A DNA stretch of 50,695 nucleotides from a virus. A program made the position numbers and the translations under genes. The notes under the pieces were generated by a model. That model ran no database searches and had not been told where the DNA came from. It saw only the letters and a program-made list of their open reading frames with translations. The stretch covers positions 1-50,695 of the IMG/VR virus record IMGVR_UViG_3300042483_000433. One strand, written 5' to 3'. Positions 17,138 through 23,742 of this stretch are shown piece after piece. Numbering within the stretch: the stretch's first letter is position 1; each line of letters opens with the position of its first letter.

Positions 17138-17425
17138 TTAGTTGTTCCACTCGTAGTGGTTGTTGTCCGCACACTTCTTGTCGCATTCGCTTGAGCAGAC
17201 TTCCATTGGATAGGCTGACTTTCGGCGTAGGTCGAACACAAGCATTAGGGCGAGAGTGGCGAACATAAGTAGACTTGCGGCAGTGAATAGCCACATAGCA
17301 CCTAGTAGGCGTTCGGCACTTTCTAGGTCGCCAATGACGGAGTATCGGGTTACTCCGTTCTGCGTGATAGTCGCTAGCGACCAGCAAACGATAGTAACGA
17401 AACTGATTGGTATGTATTTGAGCAT
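17138..17425 (-). CDS. Cassette membrane protein with Cys-rich tail
   Basis: 95 aa from ATG 17423-17425 (AAAGG upstream). Two hydrophobic segments (residues about 5-20 and 42-65), then a soluble tail with CSSECDKKC that could bind metal. Unknown function; the only clear membrane protein of the array. Confidence 0.7.
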   Translation of the reverse strand: MLKYIPISFVTIVCWSLATITQNGVTRYSVIGDLESAERLLGAMWLFTAASLLMFATLALMLVFDLRRKSAYPMEVCSSECDKKCADNNHYEWNN

Positions 17426-17539
17426 AAGGATTTTCCTTTGTTCGTGAACAGATGGGTGGTGCGAGGCTCGCCTTGGGGGGTAGCGAGCCTCGCTATTCAG
17501 TTGTAAGTCTAGTCTGCCATAGATGGTGAGATAAGTCAA
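17426..17539 (-). promoter_or_regulatory. Promoter and long-hairpin leader of gene 17138
   Basis: TTGACT (17534-17539), 17 bp, CAGACT (17511-17516). The leader differs from the others: a perfect 11-bp stem GCGAGGCTCGC / GCGAGCCTCGC (17461-17493) around an 11-nt C-rich loop, about 35 nt before the start. Confidence 0.75.
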
Positions 17540-17582
17540 GAACGGCAGGGTCGGCGCTTTTTTCTTCAGAGAACGAAGAAAG

Positions 17583-17618
17583 TTATTCTGTTTGCACGGA
17601 GTGCGAATTTCAATTTCG
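17583..17618 (-). repeat. Boundary repeat copy 4
   Basis: Stem GCAC-GGA-GTGC, the only copy with this pair of arms. Confidence 0.85.
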
Positions 17619-17866
17619 GTACGCAGTCCGGCGACAAGCGAGCCGGCCGCCAGCGTCCGAGCCAGGCAAGGCGCTGCCCTGTCTGAGCGAAGCGAAGCCG
17701 GGCAGCTCGCAGCCTGGGAGGATCGCGGCAGCCGGGGAGCCGAGCGAGAGGTGAGCGCGCTGCCGGCGTCTGCAGCGGCGAGGCTGAAAAGCGACGAAGG
17801 AGCGTTCAGCTATCGAGCCGCAAAGATCGCGGCAGCTTGCGAACCGAGCGAGAACGGGGTGCAAAG
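17619..17866. other. GC-rich gene-less segment between boundary repeats 4 and 5
   Basis: About 245 bp, much richer in GC than the cassettes. It has no cassette promoter, no start with SD, and no consistent frame. It contains GCTGCCGCGATC twice on the minus strand, near 17720 and 17828, and CTGAGCGAAGCGAAG shared with 11951. Could be a structured RNA or an insertion remnant. Confidence 0.5.
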
Positions 17867-17901
17867 TTATTCTGCGTGGGCGGAGCCCAAATTGAATTTC
17901 C
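17867..17901 (-). repeat. Boundary repeat copy 5
   Basis: Stem GGGC-GGA-GCCC; flanks slightly diverged (TTATTCTGCGTG, AATTGAATTTCC). Confidence 0.8.
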
Positions 17902-17917
17902 ACCGAGCAAACCAAAA

Positions 17918-17944
17918 CCCTGCCACTCGGGGGAAGTGGCAGGG
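17918..17944 (-). terminator. Terminator of gene 17954-18226
   Basis: Stem CCCTGCCACT / AGTGGCAGGG, then TTTTGG. Confidence 0.8.
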
Positions 17945-17953
17945 CGGTCTTGG

Positions 17954-18226
17954 CTAGAACGGCGGAGTCTCTGGGTCGCTGTTCGGTCGGCGGATAAGAA
18001 ACAACTCGCGGAGTTTTGCTTGAAGGTTCTCAAAGTTCTGCTCCGCGTAGTGGACAGGCTCGGTGAGGCACTTGGTCGCAAGTGGGTCAATCTCTGGGTG
18101 GTTGAAGCACTTGACGAGAAAGAAGTCGTACTCGTACGAGCGGAGTTCTCTGCCGAAGACCTCGGCTAGAGCCTCCACAGCAAAGACGGCGTTCCGCTCT
18201 GTTTGGGTAGTGTTGTCATCGTTCAT
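17954..18226 (-). CDS. Cassette protein, unknown
   Basis: 90 aa, mostly helical (NAVFAVEALAEVFGRELRSYEY...), no domain recognised. AAGGAG 10 nt before the ATG. Confidence 0.75.
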   Translation of the reverse strand: MNDDNTTQTERNAVFAVEALAEVFGRELRSYEYDFFLVKCFNHPEIDPLATKCLTEPVHYAEQNFENLQAKLRELFLIRRPNSDPETPPF

Positions 18227-18297
18227 CTGGTGTTTTCTCCTTGCGGATTTGTCGGCTCCGCTCTTTCAGTTTAGCCGAACAGGGTGACATTGGTCAA
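18227..18297 (-). promoter_or_regulatory. Promoter and hairpin leader of gene 17954
   Basis: TTGACC (18292-18297), 18 bp, TAAACT (18268-18273). Leader stem GCGGA / TCCGC, loop GCCGACAAA. Confidence 0.8.
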
Positions 18298-18339
18298 GGA
18301 GGTCACCGCGGGCTTTTTTCTTTGGACAACAAAAGAAAA

Positions 18340-18376
18340 TTATTCTGTTTGAGCGGAGCTCAATTTCAATTTTCGG
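18340..18376 (-). repeat. Boundary repeat copy 6
   Basis: Stem GAGC-GGA-GCTC. Confidence 0.85.
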
Positions 18377-18390
18377 CCGCACGCCGAGAG

Positions 18391-18418
18391 CCCTGCCACT
18401 TGGGGGAAAGTGGCAGGG
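18391..18418 (-). terminator. Terminator of gene 18430-18729
   Basis: Stem CCCTGCCACTT / AAGTGGCAGGG; no strong T-run follows. Confidence 0.7.
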
Positions 18419-18429
18419 CGGTCTTGGGG

Positions 18430-18729
18430 TTACTGCTCGGCGTTTACAAGTTGCTGGCAGTAGTTCACTACATCTTGCGGGTGGTCGGAAAACTGGACAA
18501 GTGCTTCGCCAATTAGTCCTGCCTCAAGAAAGCCAGTAATCTCGCTGTGAATGGTGGTCTGCGTAGTGCCAAAATACTCTTCGCTGAAACCGATTAGGTC
18601 GAGGAACAACATAAACGGCGTTCCTTTTCGTGCGTCGTAGTTGGTAGACCATTCGGCAAGATAGGCAACCTTGTCGGCGTTCTTCGGTGGGTTTTCAGTT
18701 AGGTCTGAAAATGTCGTTTTGGTGGACAT
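18430..18729 (-). CDS. Cassette protein, unknown
   Basis: 99 aa, acidic, unrecognised; the centre (GTPFMLFLDLIGFSEEYFG) is hydrophobic but too polar for a membrane helix. AAGGAG before the ATG. Confidence 0.75.
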   Translation of the reverse strand: MSTKTTFSDLTENPPKNADKVAYLAEWSTNYDARKGTPFMLFLDLIGFSEEYFGTTQTTIHSEITGFLEAGLIGEALVQFSDHPQDVVNYCQQLVNAEQ

Positions 18730-18797
18730 TTGTATCTTCTCCTTGCGGCTGGTTGTGTCCGCTCTTCCAGTCTACGCTGTCGGGTGAGCCGAGTCAA
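18730..18797 (-). promoter_or_regulatory. Promoter and hairpin leader of gene 18430
   Basis: TTGACT (18792-18797), 17 bp, TAGACT (18769-18774). Leader stem GCGG / CCGC, loop ACACAACCAG. Confidence 0.85.
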
Positions 18798-18840
18798 ACA
18801 CCGCAGCGTCGCCGGCTTTTTCTTTGGATTCAGGGGTTTC

Positions 18841-18878
18841 TTATTCTGTTTGAGCGGAGCTCAAATTTCAATTTCCGG
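18841..18878 (-). repeat. Boundary repeat copy 7
   Basis: Stem GAGC-GGA-GCTC. Confidence 0.85.
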
Positions 18879-18887
18879 CCGCAAGAA

Positions 18888-18924
18888 CCTAGCCCCACTA
18901 CTTCCTTCAAGTAGCAGGGCTAGG
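18888..18924 (-). terminator. Terminator of gene 18932-19219
   Basis: Stem CCTAGCCCTGCTACTTG / AAGTAGTGGGGCTAGG with mismatches, then TTCTTG. Confidence 0.7.
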
Positions 18925-18931
18925 TGGTCTT

Positions 18932-19219
18932 TTACTCGTCTCGGTGCTCGTCGAGTGTAGTGCCTTCTTCTTTATTGAACACGCGGTCGGTGATGTCGCA
19001 AGCAGTCTCAAACTGAGTCTGGCGGTAGTTGGCATCTAGGTCATCGTCTAGTGCCATTGACTTGTAGAAGTCGGTAGCAAGAGAAAGTTCACTTTTGACT
19101 ACGGCGATGATGTGCTCTAGACTATTTCTAGCATCGTTAGCGAAGATTGCTCCGCAACTACAAGCGGCTCGGTAGTCGTTGGTTGACTCATACCAAGTGT
19201 CGATAATTTCGTGGTTCAT
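18932..19219 (-). CDS. Cassette protein, unknown
   Basis: 95 aa from ATG 19217-19219 (AAGGAG). N-terminal AACSCGAIF offers a lone CxC; acidic C-terminus. No domain recognised. Confidence 0.75.
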   Translation of the reverse strand: MNHEIIDTWYESTNDYRAACSCGAIFANDARNSLEHIIAVVKSELSLATDFYKSMALDDDLDANYRQTQFETACDITDRVFNKEEGTTLDEHRDE

Positions 19220-19285
19220 CTGTTTCTCCTTGCGGATTGGTTGGCTCCGCTCTTCAAGTCTACGGCACATCGCAAGACAAGTCAA
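19220..19285 (-). promoter_or_regulatory. Promoter and hairpin leader of gene 18932
   Basis: TTGACT (19280-19285), 17 bp, TAGACT (19257-19262). Leader stem GCGGA / TCCGC, loop GCCAACCAA. Confidence 0.85.
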
Positions 19286-19326
19286 GGATGGTCGCGTCGG
19301 TTTCTCTTTTTGGATTCCTGGTTTTC

Positions 19327-19362
19327 TTATTCTGTTTGAGCGGAGCTCAAATTTCAATTTCA
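19327..19362 (-). repeat. Boundary repeat copy 8
   Basis: Stem GAGC-GGA-GCTC; the conserved 3' flank lacks CCGG. Confidence 0.85.
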
Positions 19363-19370
19363 ACGAAAAA

Positions 19371-19392
19371 CCCCCTAACCGAAGTTAGGGGG
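19371..19392 (-). terminator. Terminator of gene 19399-19548
   Basis: Stem CCCCCTAAC / GTTAGGGGG, then TTTTTCG. Confidence 0.8.
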
Positions 19393-19398
19393 CAGTGA

Positions 19399-19548
19399 TT
19401 ACCAATTTTCGTTGATGAACTCTAAGAGTTCTCTGTATGATTTTCCATCTGAAACCATTTTTACCAACTCGGCGTTTTCAGAAAGCAAGTCCGCCGGAAC
19501 GGTGGTATCTCCTGAAAGCATAGCGAGAGTATGGATTATCGTTGCCAT
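19399..19548 (-). CDS. Small cassette protein, second gene of a two-gene cassette
   Basis: 49 aa (MATIIHTLAMLSGDTTVPAD...). GAAAAGAG lies a few nt before the ATG. No promoter of its own is visible; it follows the 66-aa gene with a candidate pseudoknot between them. Function unknown. Confidence 0.6.
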   Translation of the reverse strand: MATIIHTLAMLSGDTTVPADLLSENAELVKMVSDGKSYRELLEFINENW

Positions 19549-19574
19549 TTGTTTCTCTTTTCTTCTTGGTTGTG

Positions 19575-19606
19575 GTGAGCCTTTTTACAACTTGCTCGGG
19601 TTGTGG
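19575..19606 (-). other. Candidate RNA pseudoknot copy 1
   Basis: Minus-strand order: ACAAC (19604-19600), C, CGAGCA, A, GUUGU (19591-19587), AAAAAG, GCUC (19580-19577). Stem 1 is 5 bp, stem 2 is 4 bp (GAGC/GCUC). It begins 5 nt after the stop of the 66-aa gene. Confidence 0.5.
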
Positions 19607-19609
19607 AAC

Positions 19610-19810
19610 TTAGAGAGCGGTCTGAACTACTTCAAACTTCACTCCACGCTGACGCAACTCAACTAGAAAGTCGCTGGCGTCGTATTCGTCTAACCAGACG
19701 AAATCGTTGTGCTTGGCAAATGCTCGGTAGGCAGTAACGAATTTGAACTCGTTCTTATCTACTCGGAGAAAACCTTCGCCTTGTGCTTTCGCAAAAACAA
19801 ACTTGGTCAT
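19610..19810 (-). CDS. Small cassette protein, unknown
   Basis: 66 aa from ATG 19808-19810 (GAGGAGGAG upstream). Compact alpha/beta composition (TKFVFAKAQGEGFLRVDKNE...). No domain recognised. The same frame stays open past its TAA through the pseudoknot region for about 40 codons. Confidence 0.7.
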   Translation of the reverse strand: MTKFVFAKAQGEGFLRVDKNEFKFVTAYRAFAKHNDFVWLDEYDASDFLVELRQRGVKFEVVQTAL

Positions 19811-19892
19811 TTCTCCTCCTCTCGATTTGTTAGAGGCTTCCCCTTGCGGGCTGGACACTACGAGCCTATCACGATTGGGGCAGCCAAGTCAA
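19811..19892 (-). promoter_or_regulatory. Promoter and leader of gene 19610
   Basis: TTGACT (19887-19892), 18 bp, TAGGCT (19863-19868). Leader stem CCTCT / AGAGG with loop AACAAATCG runs straight into the AGGAG. Confidence 0.7.
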
Positions 19893-19939
19893 ATACTAAG
19901 CGACCGCGGCGGATTTTCTTTTTTGGATTCCTGGTTTTG

Positions 19940-19976
19940 TTATTCTGTTTGAGCGGAGCTCCAATTTCAATTTCCC
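19940..19976 (-). repeat. Boundary repeat copy 9
   Basis: Stem GAGC-GGA-GCTC. Confidence 0.85.
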
Positions 19977-19986
19977 GGCACGAAGA

Positions 19987-20011
19987 AAGAGCCAACCTTT
20001 CGGCTGGCTCT
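19987..20011 (-). terminator. Terminator of gene 20017-20373
   Basis: Stem AGAGCCAGCC / GGTTGGCTCT, CGAAA loop, then TTCTTCG. Confidence 0.75.
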
Positions 20012-20016
20012 CTCGT

Positions 20017-20373
20017 CTACTCGCTTTCACAATAGCCGCACAGACCTTCTTGGTGAATAAACCAATCGTGGGGACAAAAGTCGGTTTCTTGTCGGTGAGC
20101 GATTGCGTCATCAACAAAAGCAAGAGCCTCGGCGTAGGTGTATTCCACTTCATCAACGACAATCGTCTTACCTAAATCCATTGAGGAAGTGTAAATCCTA
20201 GATACTTCGCGAAGTGTGTCTAGCGAATACTCAAGATACGGATTTGGCTTTGGCTCAAATGACTTCGCGAAGTCGTCAAAGTTTTCAGCGGTGAGCGTTC
20301 CGCCATTGGCGATAAACTCACTAACGGCAAGCAACACTTCGTCAATGCCTTCTTGTTTTTTGGGTGTGGTCAT
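20017..20373 (-). CDS. Cassette protein with C-terminal Cys/His cluster
   Basis: 118 aa from ATG 20371-20373 (AAGGAG). Helical body, then FCPHDWFIHQEGLCGYCE at the C-terminus: C..H....H....C..C spacing able to hold one zinc. Function unknown. Confidence 0.75.
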   Translation of the reverse strand: MTTPKKQEGIDEVLLAVSEFIANGGTLTAENFDDFAKSFEPKPNPYLEYSLDTLREVSRIYTSSMDLGKTIVVDEVEYTYAEALAFVDDAIAHRQETDFCPHDWFIHQEGLCGYCESE

Positions 20374-20440
20374 TTTTATCTCCTTACGGATTGGTTGTAT
20401 CCGCATACCTAGGTTATCACGCCAGCCTGACATAAGTCAA
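20374..20440 (-). promoter_or_regulatory. Promoter and hairpin leader of gene 20017
   Basis: TTGACT (20435-20440), 18 bp, TAACCT (20411-20416). Leader stem CGGAT / ATCCG, loop ACAACCA, then TAAGGAG. Confidence 0.85.
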
Positions 20441-20482
20441 GAACCGAGCCGCGGCGGCTTTTTCTTTGGATTCAGGGGTTTC

Positions 20483-20519
20483 TTATTCTGTTTGAGCGGA
20501 GCTCAAATTTCAATTTCAC
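20483..20519 (-). repeat. Boundary repeat copy 10
   Basis: Stem GAGC-GGA-GCTC. Confidence 0.85.
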
Positions 20520-20532
20520 GGCACGCCGAAAA

Positions 20533-20554
20533 GCCTAACCCTTTCGGGCTAGGC
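20533..20554 (-). terminator. Terminator of gene 20563-21150
   Basis: Stem GCCTAGCCC / GGGTTAGGC, GAAA loop, then TTTTCGG. Confidence 0.8.
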
Positions 20555-20562
20555 TCTCGGTG

Positions 20563-21150
20563 CTAGGCGAACAAGTCGTATTTGTGCCTGTTCTCGTCTA
20601 TGCGATTGGTCAGCCAATCCTGCGGAATGGTGTAGGCTCGCTTGCTGTTGTGCCAAGAGATAGGGGCATCATTGAAAGCAACCTCCACGACGGTTTCGTG
20701 AATGAATAGTCGCTCACCATTTCTGTTGAAGTAGTAGGCAAAGAAGTAATCAGACCAATACTTACTCCAACTAGGCACTCCGCGGTAGTTGTCGCTTGGC
20801 AACACAAACCTAGCGTAGTGAAGTCGGTATCTACCTCGCTCGGCTCTCGGTCTGCGGATAAGTTCTTCCAGACCGAACGGCTGACGAATGAACAAATCGC
20901 TATCTATCCAATTCTCAACAGCAACCCTCCACTCGTAGTCGTTATCAACAAGAGCGATTTTTAGTGGTTCGGCGGTTTTGCTGTATCCGCCGATTTGTCC
21001 GTAATCTCTCGGCTTTGGGTAGTCATACTTGACAAACTGCGAGGGCATAAGGATTTTGTTATCGGCTGGCGTTTCCAAAACTCTGTGCGTTGGTATGCTA
21101 TCAACGCTGTCGTCTAGGAAGTGGGTTCGTGCTTTGTAGACATCAAACAT
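20563..21150 (-). CDS. Cassette protein, unknown (largest of the array)
   Basis: 195 aa, rich in Tyr, Arg and Trp (WSKYWSDYFFAYYFNRNG...), not recognised. The aromatic, mixed alpha/beta sequence looks like a soluble globular protein; no catalytic motif seen. AGAGGAG before the ATG. Confidence 0.75.
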   Translation of the reverse strand: MFDVYKARTHFLDDSVDSIPTHRVLETPADNKILMPSQFVKYDYPKPRDYGQIGGYSKTAEPLKIALVDNDYEWRVAVENWIDSDLFIRQPFGLEELIRRPRAERGRYRLHYARFVLPSDNYRGVPSWSKYWSDYFFAYYFNRNGERLFIHETVVEVAFNDAPISWHNSKRAYTIPQDWLTNRIDENRHKYDLFA

Positions 21151-21215
21151 AGGTTCTCCTCTGCGGTTGGTTGTATCCGCTCTCTAAGTCTTTCATAGAT
21201 AGTGAGGTTAGTCAA
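21151..21215 (-). promoter_or_regulatory. Promoter and hairpin leader of gene 20563
   Basis: TTGACT (21210-21215), 17 bp, AAGACT (21187-21192). Leader stem GCGG / CCGC, loop ATACAACCAA. Confidence 0.85.
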
Positions 21216-21257
21216 GTAGGCTGACCGCGGCGACTTTTTTTTCTGAGAAGGGTTCTT

Positions 21258-21293
21258 TTATTCTGTTTGAGCGGAGCTCAATTTTCAATTTTC
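21258..21293 (-). repeat. Boundary repeat copy 11
   Basis: Stem GAGC-GGA-GCTC. Confidence 0.85.
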
Positions 21294-21303
21294 AAATGCC
21301 AAA

Positions 21304-21327
21304 CGACCTACCCTTTCGGGCAGGTCG
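21304..21327 (-). terminator. Terminator of gene 21335-21709
   Basis: Stem CGACCTGCCC / GGGTAGGTCG, GAAA loop, then TTTGGC. Confidence 0.75.
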
Positions 21328-21334
21328 CTCTTGG

Positions 21335-21709
21335 CTATTCCTTGTAAAGTTGTTCGAGTGCTTGTCGCTGGACTTCTGCCATTCGCATTACTAGTTCTAG
21401 CATTTGGTCATTCAAACCTTCGGTGTATCCCTCTGGGTCTGTTCCGCCTGTAAAGACGACAGGACCGAGGATACATTGGTTCTCTACGCCAACGGCATCT
21501 TCGTAAATGGCAGTTGCCATAAAGTTTTCGGTGAAGTCGTTGCGGAATAAGCCTTCCTCGTTACACCACATAGTTAGGTTCGGTGGTCGAACATCTACGG
21601 GCTGTATCAAACCATCAACGGCTTTCTGTAAAACTGCGAGTGAGTTGTCGTTGTTGAATTCAACGATTTCCGATTTTCCGTCGGTCTGGACTACTAGTGC
21701 TTTCTTCAT
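21335..21709 (-). CDS. DUF3846-like protein
   Basis: 124 aa from ATG 21707-21709 (CAGGAG). The order KKALVVQTDG, LQKAVDGLIQPVD, LTMWCNEEGLF and ILGPVVFTGG follows the DUF3846 pattern of small phage and actinobacterial proteins of unknown role. Confidence 0.7.
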   Translation of the reverse strand: MKKALVVQTDGKSEIVEFNNDNSLAVLQKAVDGLIQPVDVRPPNLTMWCNEEGLFRNDFTENFMATAIYEDAVGVENQCILGPVVFTGGTDPEGYTEGLNDQMLELVMRMAEVQRQALEQLYKE

Positions 21710-21774
21710 TATTTCTCCTGTGTGGCTGGTTGTATCCACACCTCAATCCTTTCACAGATGGCTAGGTATGTCAA
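21710..21774 (-). promoter_or_regulatory. Promoter and hairpin leader of gene 21335
   Basis: TTGACA (21769-21774), 17 bp, AAGGAT (21746-21751). Leader stem GTGTGG / CCACAC with loop ATACAACCAG: both arms differ from the GCGG/CCGC type. Confidence 0.85.
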
Positions 21775-21817
21775 GAACCCCCGGGGCGCGGTTTTCTTTT
21801 TTGGATTCCGGTTTTAA

Positions 21818-21855
21818 TTATTTTGTATGCGCGGAGCGCTAATTCAATTTCCGGC
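21818..21855 (-). repeat. Boundary repeat copy 12
   Basis: Stem GCGC-GGA-GCGC; the left flank is TTATTTTGTATG. Confidence 0.8.
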
Positions 21856-21865
21856 AGCGAACCAA

Positions 21866-21896
21866 ACCAGCCACCTGCTGAAAGCAGCTGGCTGGT
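21866..21896 (-). terminator. Terminator of gene 21903-22139
   Basis: Stem ACCAGCCAGCTGCT / AGCAGGTGGCTGGT, TTC loop, then TTGG. Confidence 0.75.
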
Positions 21897-21902
21897 CTTT
21901 GG

Positions 21903-22139
21903 TTACTCGGTGAAAGTTGTTGCTTTCTCTAACGCCGAAGAAAGTTTTGCGATTAGTTCAATCGTTTCTTCTAGCGAAAAAGCGGTGTCGCTTGACGAGA
22001 TAATCCCGCCTCTCTCAACGTGAGTTGATAGAGTTAGTTGGACAACCTTGCCTTCTGGTAGGTAGTCGCTGTCCTCCTGGGTGCGGTCTACGGCAATAGC
22101 GGTTACGAGGGTTCTTGCTTTTCTTAGTGTCGTGGTCAT
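21903..22139 (-). CDS. Small cassette protein, unknown
   Basis: 78 aa; N-terminal beta-type half, C-terminal helix (LEETIELIAKLSSALEKA). GAGGTGAGAAG before the ATG. No domain recognised. Confidence 0.7.
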   Translation of the reverse strand: MTTTLRKARTLVTAIAVDRTQEDSDYLPEGKVVQLTLSTHVERGGIISSSDTAFSLEETIELIAKLSSALEKATTFTE

Positions 22140-22207
22140 CTTCTCACCTCTTTTCCGGGGAAGCCTTCCCCTAAGTCCAGTCTAGCCGGACAGGGTGCGG
22201 CGGTCAA
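22140..22207 (-). promoter_or_regulatory. Promoter and leader of gene 21903
   Basis: TTGACC (22202-22207), 17 bp, TAGACT (22179-22184). The leader holds a GGGGA / TCCCC hairpin (22157-22171) instead of the ACAACCA type. Confidence 0.75.
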
Positions 22208-22251
22208 GTGTGGCTGCCGGCGCGGTTTTCTTTTTGGATATCTTGATTTAA

Positions 22252-22288
22252 TTATTCTGTTTGCGCGGAGCGCGAATTTCAATTTCCG
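22252..22288 (-). repeat. Boundary repeat copy 13
   Basis: Stem GCGC-GGA-GCGC. Confidence 0.85.
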
Positions 22289-22301
22289 GAACGGCGAATA
22301 G

Positions 22302-22319
22302 CCTCACCTTGCGGTGAGG
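22302..22319 (-). terminator. Stem-loop at the end of gene 22304
   Basis: CCTCACC-GCAA-GGTGAGG extended outward by GAATA / TATTC; it overlaps the stop of gene 22304. No T-run. Confidence 0.55.
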
Positions 22320-22471
22320 TATTCGTCAAGTAGGACTTCTTTTACAAAAAACCCGTCCTTCTTAGGTCGGCTGGGGTGAGCCAGCCACTCATAGGCGTAG
22401 TCGGAGTCGGTAACAACTTCAATGATTGCGAAGTTGCGACCGAGGACATAGACGGTCTTGGGCTTACTCAT
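22304..22471 (-). CDS. Small cassette protein, translationally coupled
   Basis: 55 aa (MSKPKTVYVLGRNFAIIEVV...). Its ATG overlaps the upstream stop as ATGAGTAA. Unknown function. Confidence 0.7.
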   Translation of the reverse strand: MSKPKTVYVLGRNFAIIEVVTDSDYAYEWLAHPSRPKKDGFFVKEVLLDEYLTAR

Positions 22472-22802
22472 TGTCGCTCTCCTCAATCGGTGGCGAGCAA
22501 GTCAGGCAAACCTCGGTGTCGTCATAAGCGTCACGCACATCTTCGGGAATGAACTCGTTACAGTAGTTACAAAGGTAAAGCAAGTCCTCGGTGAAATACT
22601 CCTTGATGAAGAAGTCGGTAGCACCGTTCGGGTAGCCCTCTTTACAATCTCGGCACAGCCAGAAGTAAGTCAGTTCGCGAGCCTTCTGTGAGTCTTTGAT
22701 GCCCTCTGGAATACTTGCGTTGATTTCCACCAGAGCGAATGGGTCGCCGTCGTGAAAGACCGAACAACTGTCGCATTGGATTTCGCTGTATCTGCTAATC
22801 AT
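22464..22802 (-). CDS. Cassette protein with four CxxC-type pairs
   Basis: 112 aa. CDSC near residue 10, CRDC near 50, CNYC near 80 and CLTC near 100 would form two zinc ribbons. Acidic otherwise. Likely nucleic-acid or protein binding; unproven. Confidence 0.75.
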   Translation of the reverse strand: MISRYSEIQCDSCSVFHDGDPFALVEINASIPEGIKDSQKARELTYFWLCRDCKEGYPNGATDFFIKEYFTEDLLYLCNYCNEFIPEDVRDAYDDTEVCLTCSPPIEESDNE

Positions 22803-22869
22803 AGATTTCTCCTATTGTGGTTGGTTGTGTCCACACTACAATTCTTCCACAGACGGTGCGGTATGTCAA
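22803..22869 (-). promoter_or_regulatory. Promoter and hairpin leader of gene 22464
   Basis: TTGACA (22864-22869), 17 bp, AAGAAT (22841-22846). Leader stem TGTGG / CCACA, loop ACACAACCAA. Confidence 0.85.
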
Positions 22870-22913
22870 ACACCGATTTTGTCGCGGTCTTTTTCTTCTG
22901 AAAATGGGTTTTG

Positions 22914-22949
22914 TTATTCTGTCTGCGCGGAGCGCTAATTTCAATTTCA
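22914..22949 (-). repeat. Boundary repeat copy 14
   Basis: Stem GCGC-GGA-GCGC. Confidence 0.85.
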
Positions 22950-22962
22950 GCGAATGGCCGAA

Positions 22963-22990
22963 GCCACCTAACCATTTCTGATTAGGTGGC
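22963..22990 (-). terminator. Terminator of gene 22996-23388
   Basis: Stem GCCACCTAAT / GGTTAGGTGGC, then TTCGG. Confidence 0.7.
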
Positions 22991-22995
22991 GTTGG

Positions 22996-23388
22996 CTATA
23001 CTGCGACGGGTTCTATTCCCTCGGCCTTTTCAAGCGATTTAGCGAAGTTACGCTGGCTGTCCTCAATGGTGCGGTTGCCGATACGCTTTATCCATTGGCC
23101 GAACGTTTCGTTGCTGACGTTGGTTCCGTAGCCGATTACGCTTAGTAGGAAGTCGTAGTCATAGAGCGAAGTCTTGACTTTGGTTTCCTCGTCGTAGCGG
23201 TAACGAACGGGGCCGTAAAGGGCGTTCCAGATTTTGATACGGGTGTAAATGTCGCCTAAGTTTTCCTTAGTAACCTTGTTCACTCCGATTGCCATAAGTG
23301 CGTAGCAAAAGTAAGCAACGCTTTCTTTCCACTCCTCAGTGCCTTCGCTCCAATTAGCGACGCGTTCTGCGTTCCAATCTAGGGACAT
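22996..23388 (-). CDS. Cassette protein, unknown
   Basis: 130 aa, helical with Trp and Tyr (VANWSEGTEEWKESVAYFCY...). No domain recognised. A weak SD (AGCAGGA) precedes the ATG. Confidence 0.75.
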   Translation of the reverse strand: MSLDWNAERVANWSEGTEEWKESVAYFCYALMAIGVNKVTKENLGDIYTRIKIWNALYGPVRYRYDEETKVKTSLYDYDFLLSVIGYGTNVSNETFGQWIKRIGNRTIEDSQRNFAKSLEKAEGIEPVAV

Positions 23389-23456
23389 AGTGTCCTGCTT
23401 TCTGCGGTTGGTTGTGTCCGCATAATAATTCTTTCACACTTACGCGGTCTTGTCAA
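23389..23456 (-). promoter_or_regulatory. Promoter and hairpin leader of gene 22996
   Basis: TTGACA (23451-23456), 17 bp, AAGAAT (23428-23433). Leader stem GCGG / CCGC, loop ACACAACCAA; here the SD is displaced by an inserted AGAAAGC. Confidence 0.8.
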
Positions 23457-23504
23457 ACACAAGAGGTCGGCGCGGGCGTTTTTTTCTTCTGAAAAGGTTT
23501 TTAG

Positions 23505-23540
23505 TTATTCTGCTTGCGCGGAGCGCGAATTTCAATTTCA
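23505..23540 (-). repeat. Boundary repeat copy 15
   Basis: Stem GCGC-GGA-GCGC; left flank TTATTCTGCTTG. Confidence 0.85.
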
Positions 23541-23551
23541 GCGGTAGGTCA

Positions 23552-23577
23552 CAGGGGCTACCCGAAGATAGCCCCTG
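23552..23577 (-). terminator. Terminator of the 23743 cassette
   Basis: Stem CAGGGGCTA / TAGCCCCTG, about 165 nt after the stop of gene 23743. Confidence 0.7.
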
Positions 23578-23632
23578 CTGGCGATAGTTTTTCGTGTCTC
23601 AACTTCGGATTGCTCCTAAGCCCTCACTCCGC

Positions 23633-23725
23633 TTACCAACGGCTAGTATTGCGGTCTACTAGCAGACGCCAAGTCTCAGCACATTCTAGAAAACTGTCTT
23701 GGCTCGTAGTGAGCAGTTTAGCCAC
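23633..23725 (-). other. Possible 30-codon ORF after gene 23743
   Basis: GTG-initiated frame beginning VAKLLTTSQDSF. The upstream codons in this frame read PPEQ, and a PxPxQVVKxL peptide recurs downstream of genes 19610 and 27827. No SD, so expression is doubtful. Confidence 0.25.
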
Positions 23726-23738
23726 TTGCTCAGGTGGG
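23709..23738 (-). other. Candidate RNA pseudoknot copy 2
   Basis: CCAC (23737-23734), C, UGAGCA, A, GUGG (23725-23722), CUAAAC, UGCUCA (23715-23710). Stem 1 is 4 bp, stem 2 is 6 bp. It starts 5 nt after the stop of gene 23743. Confidence 0.5.
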
Positions 23739-23742
23739 TGGT

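Noticed and set aside
17592-17957. 121-codon plus-strand ORF
   Set aside because: It runs through two boundary repeats and a terminator in a GC-rich segment where both strands are open; no SD.
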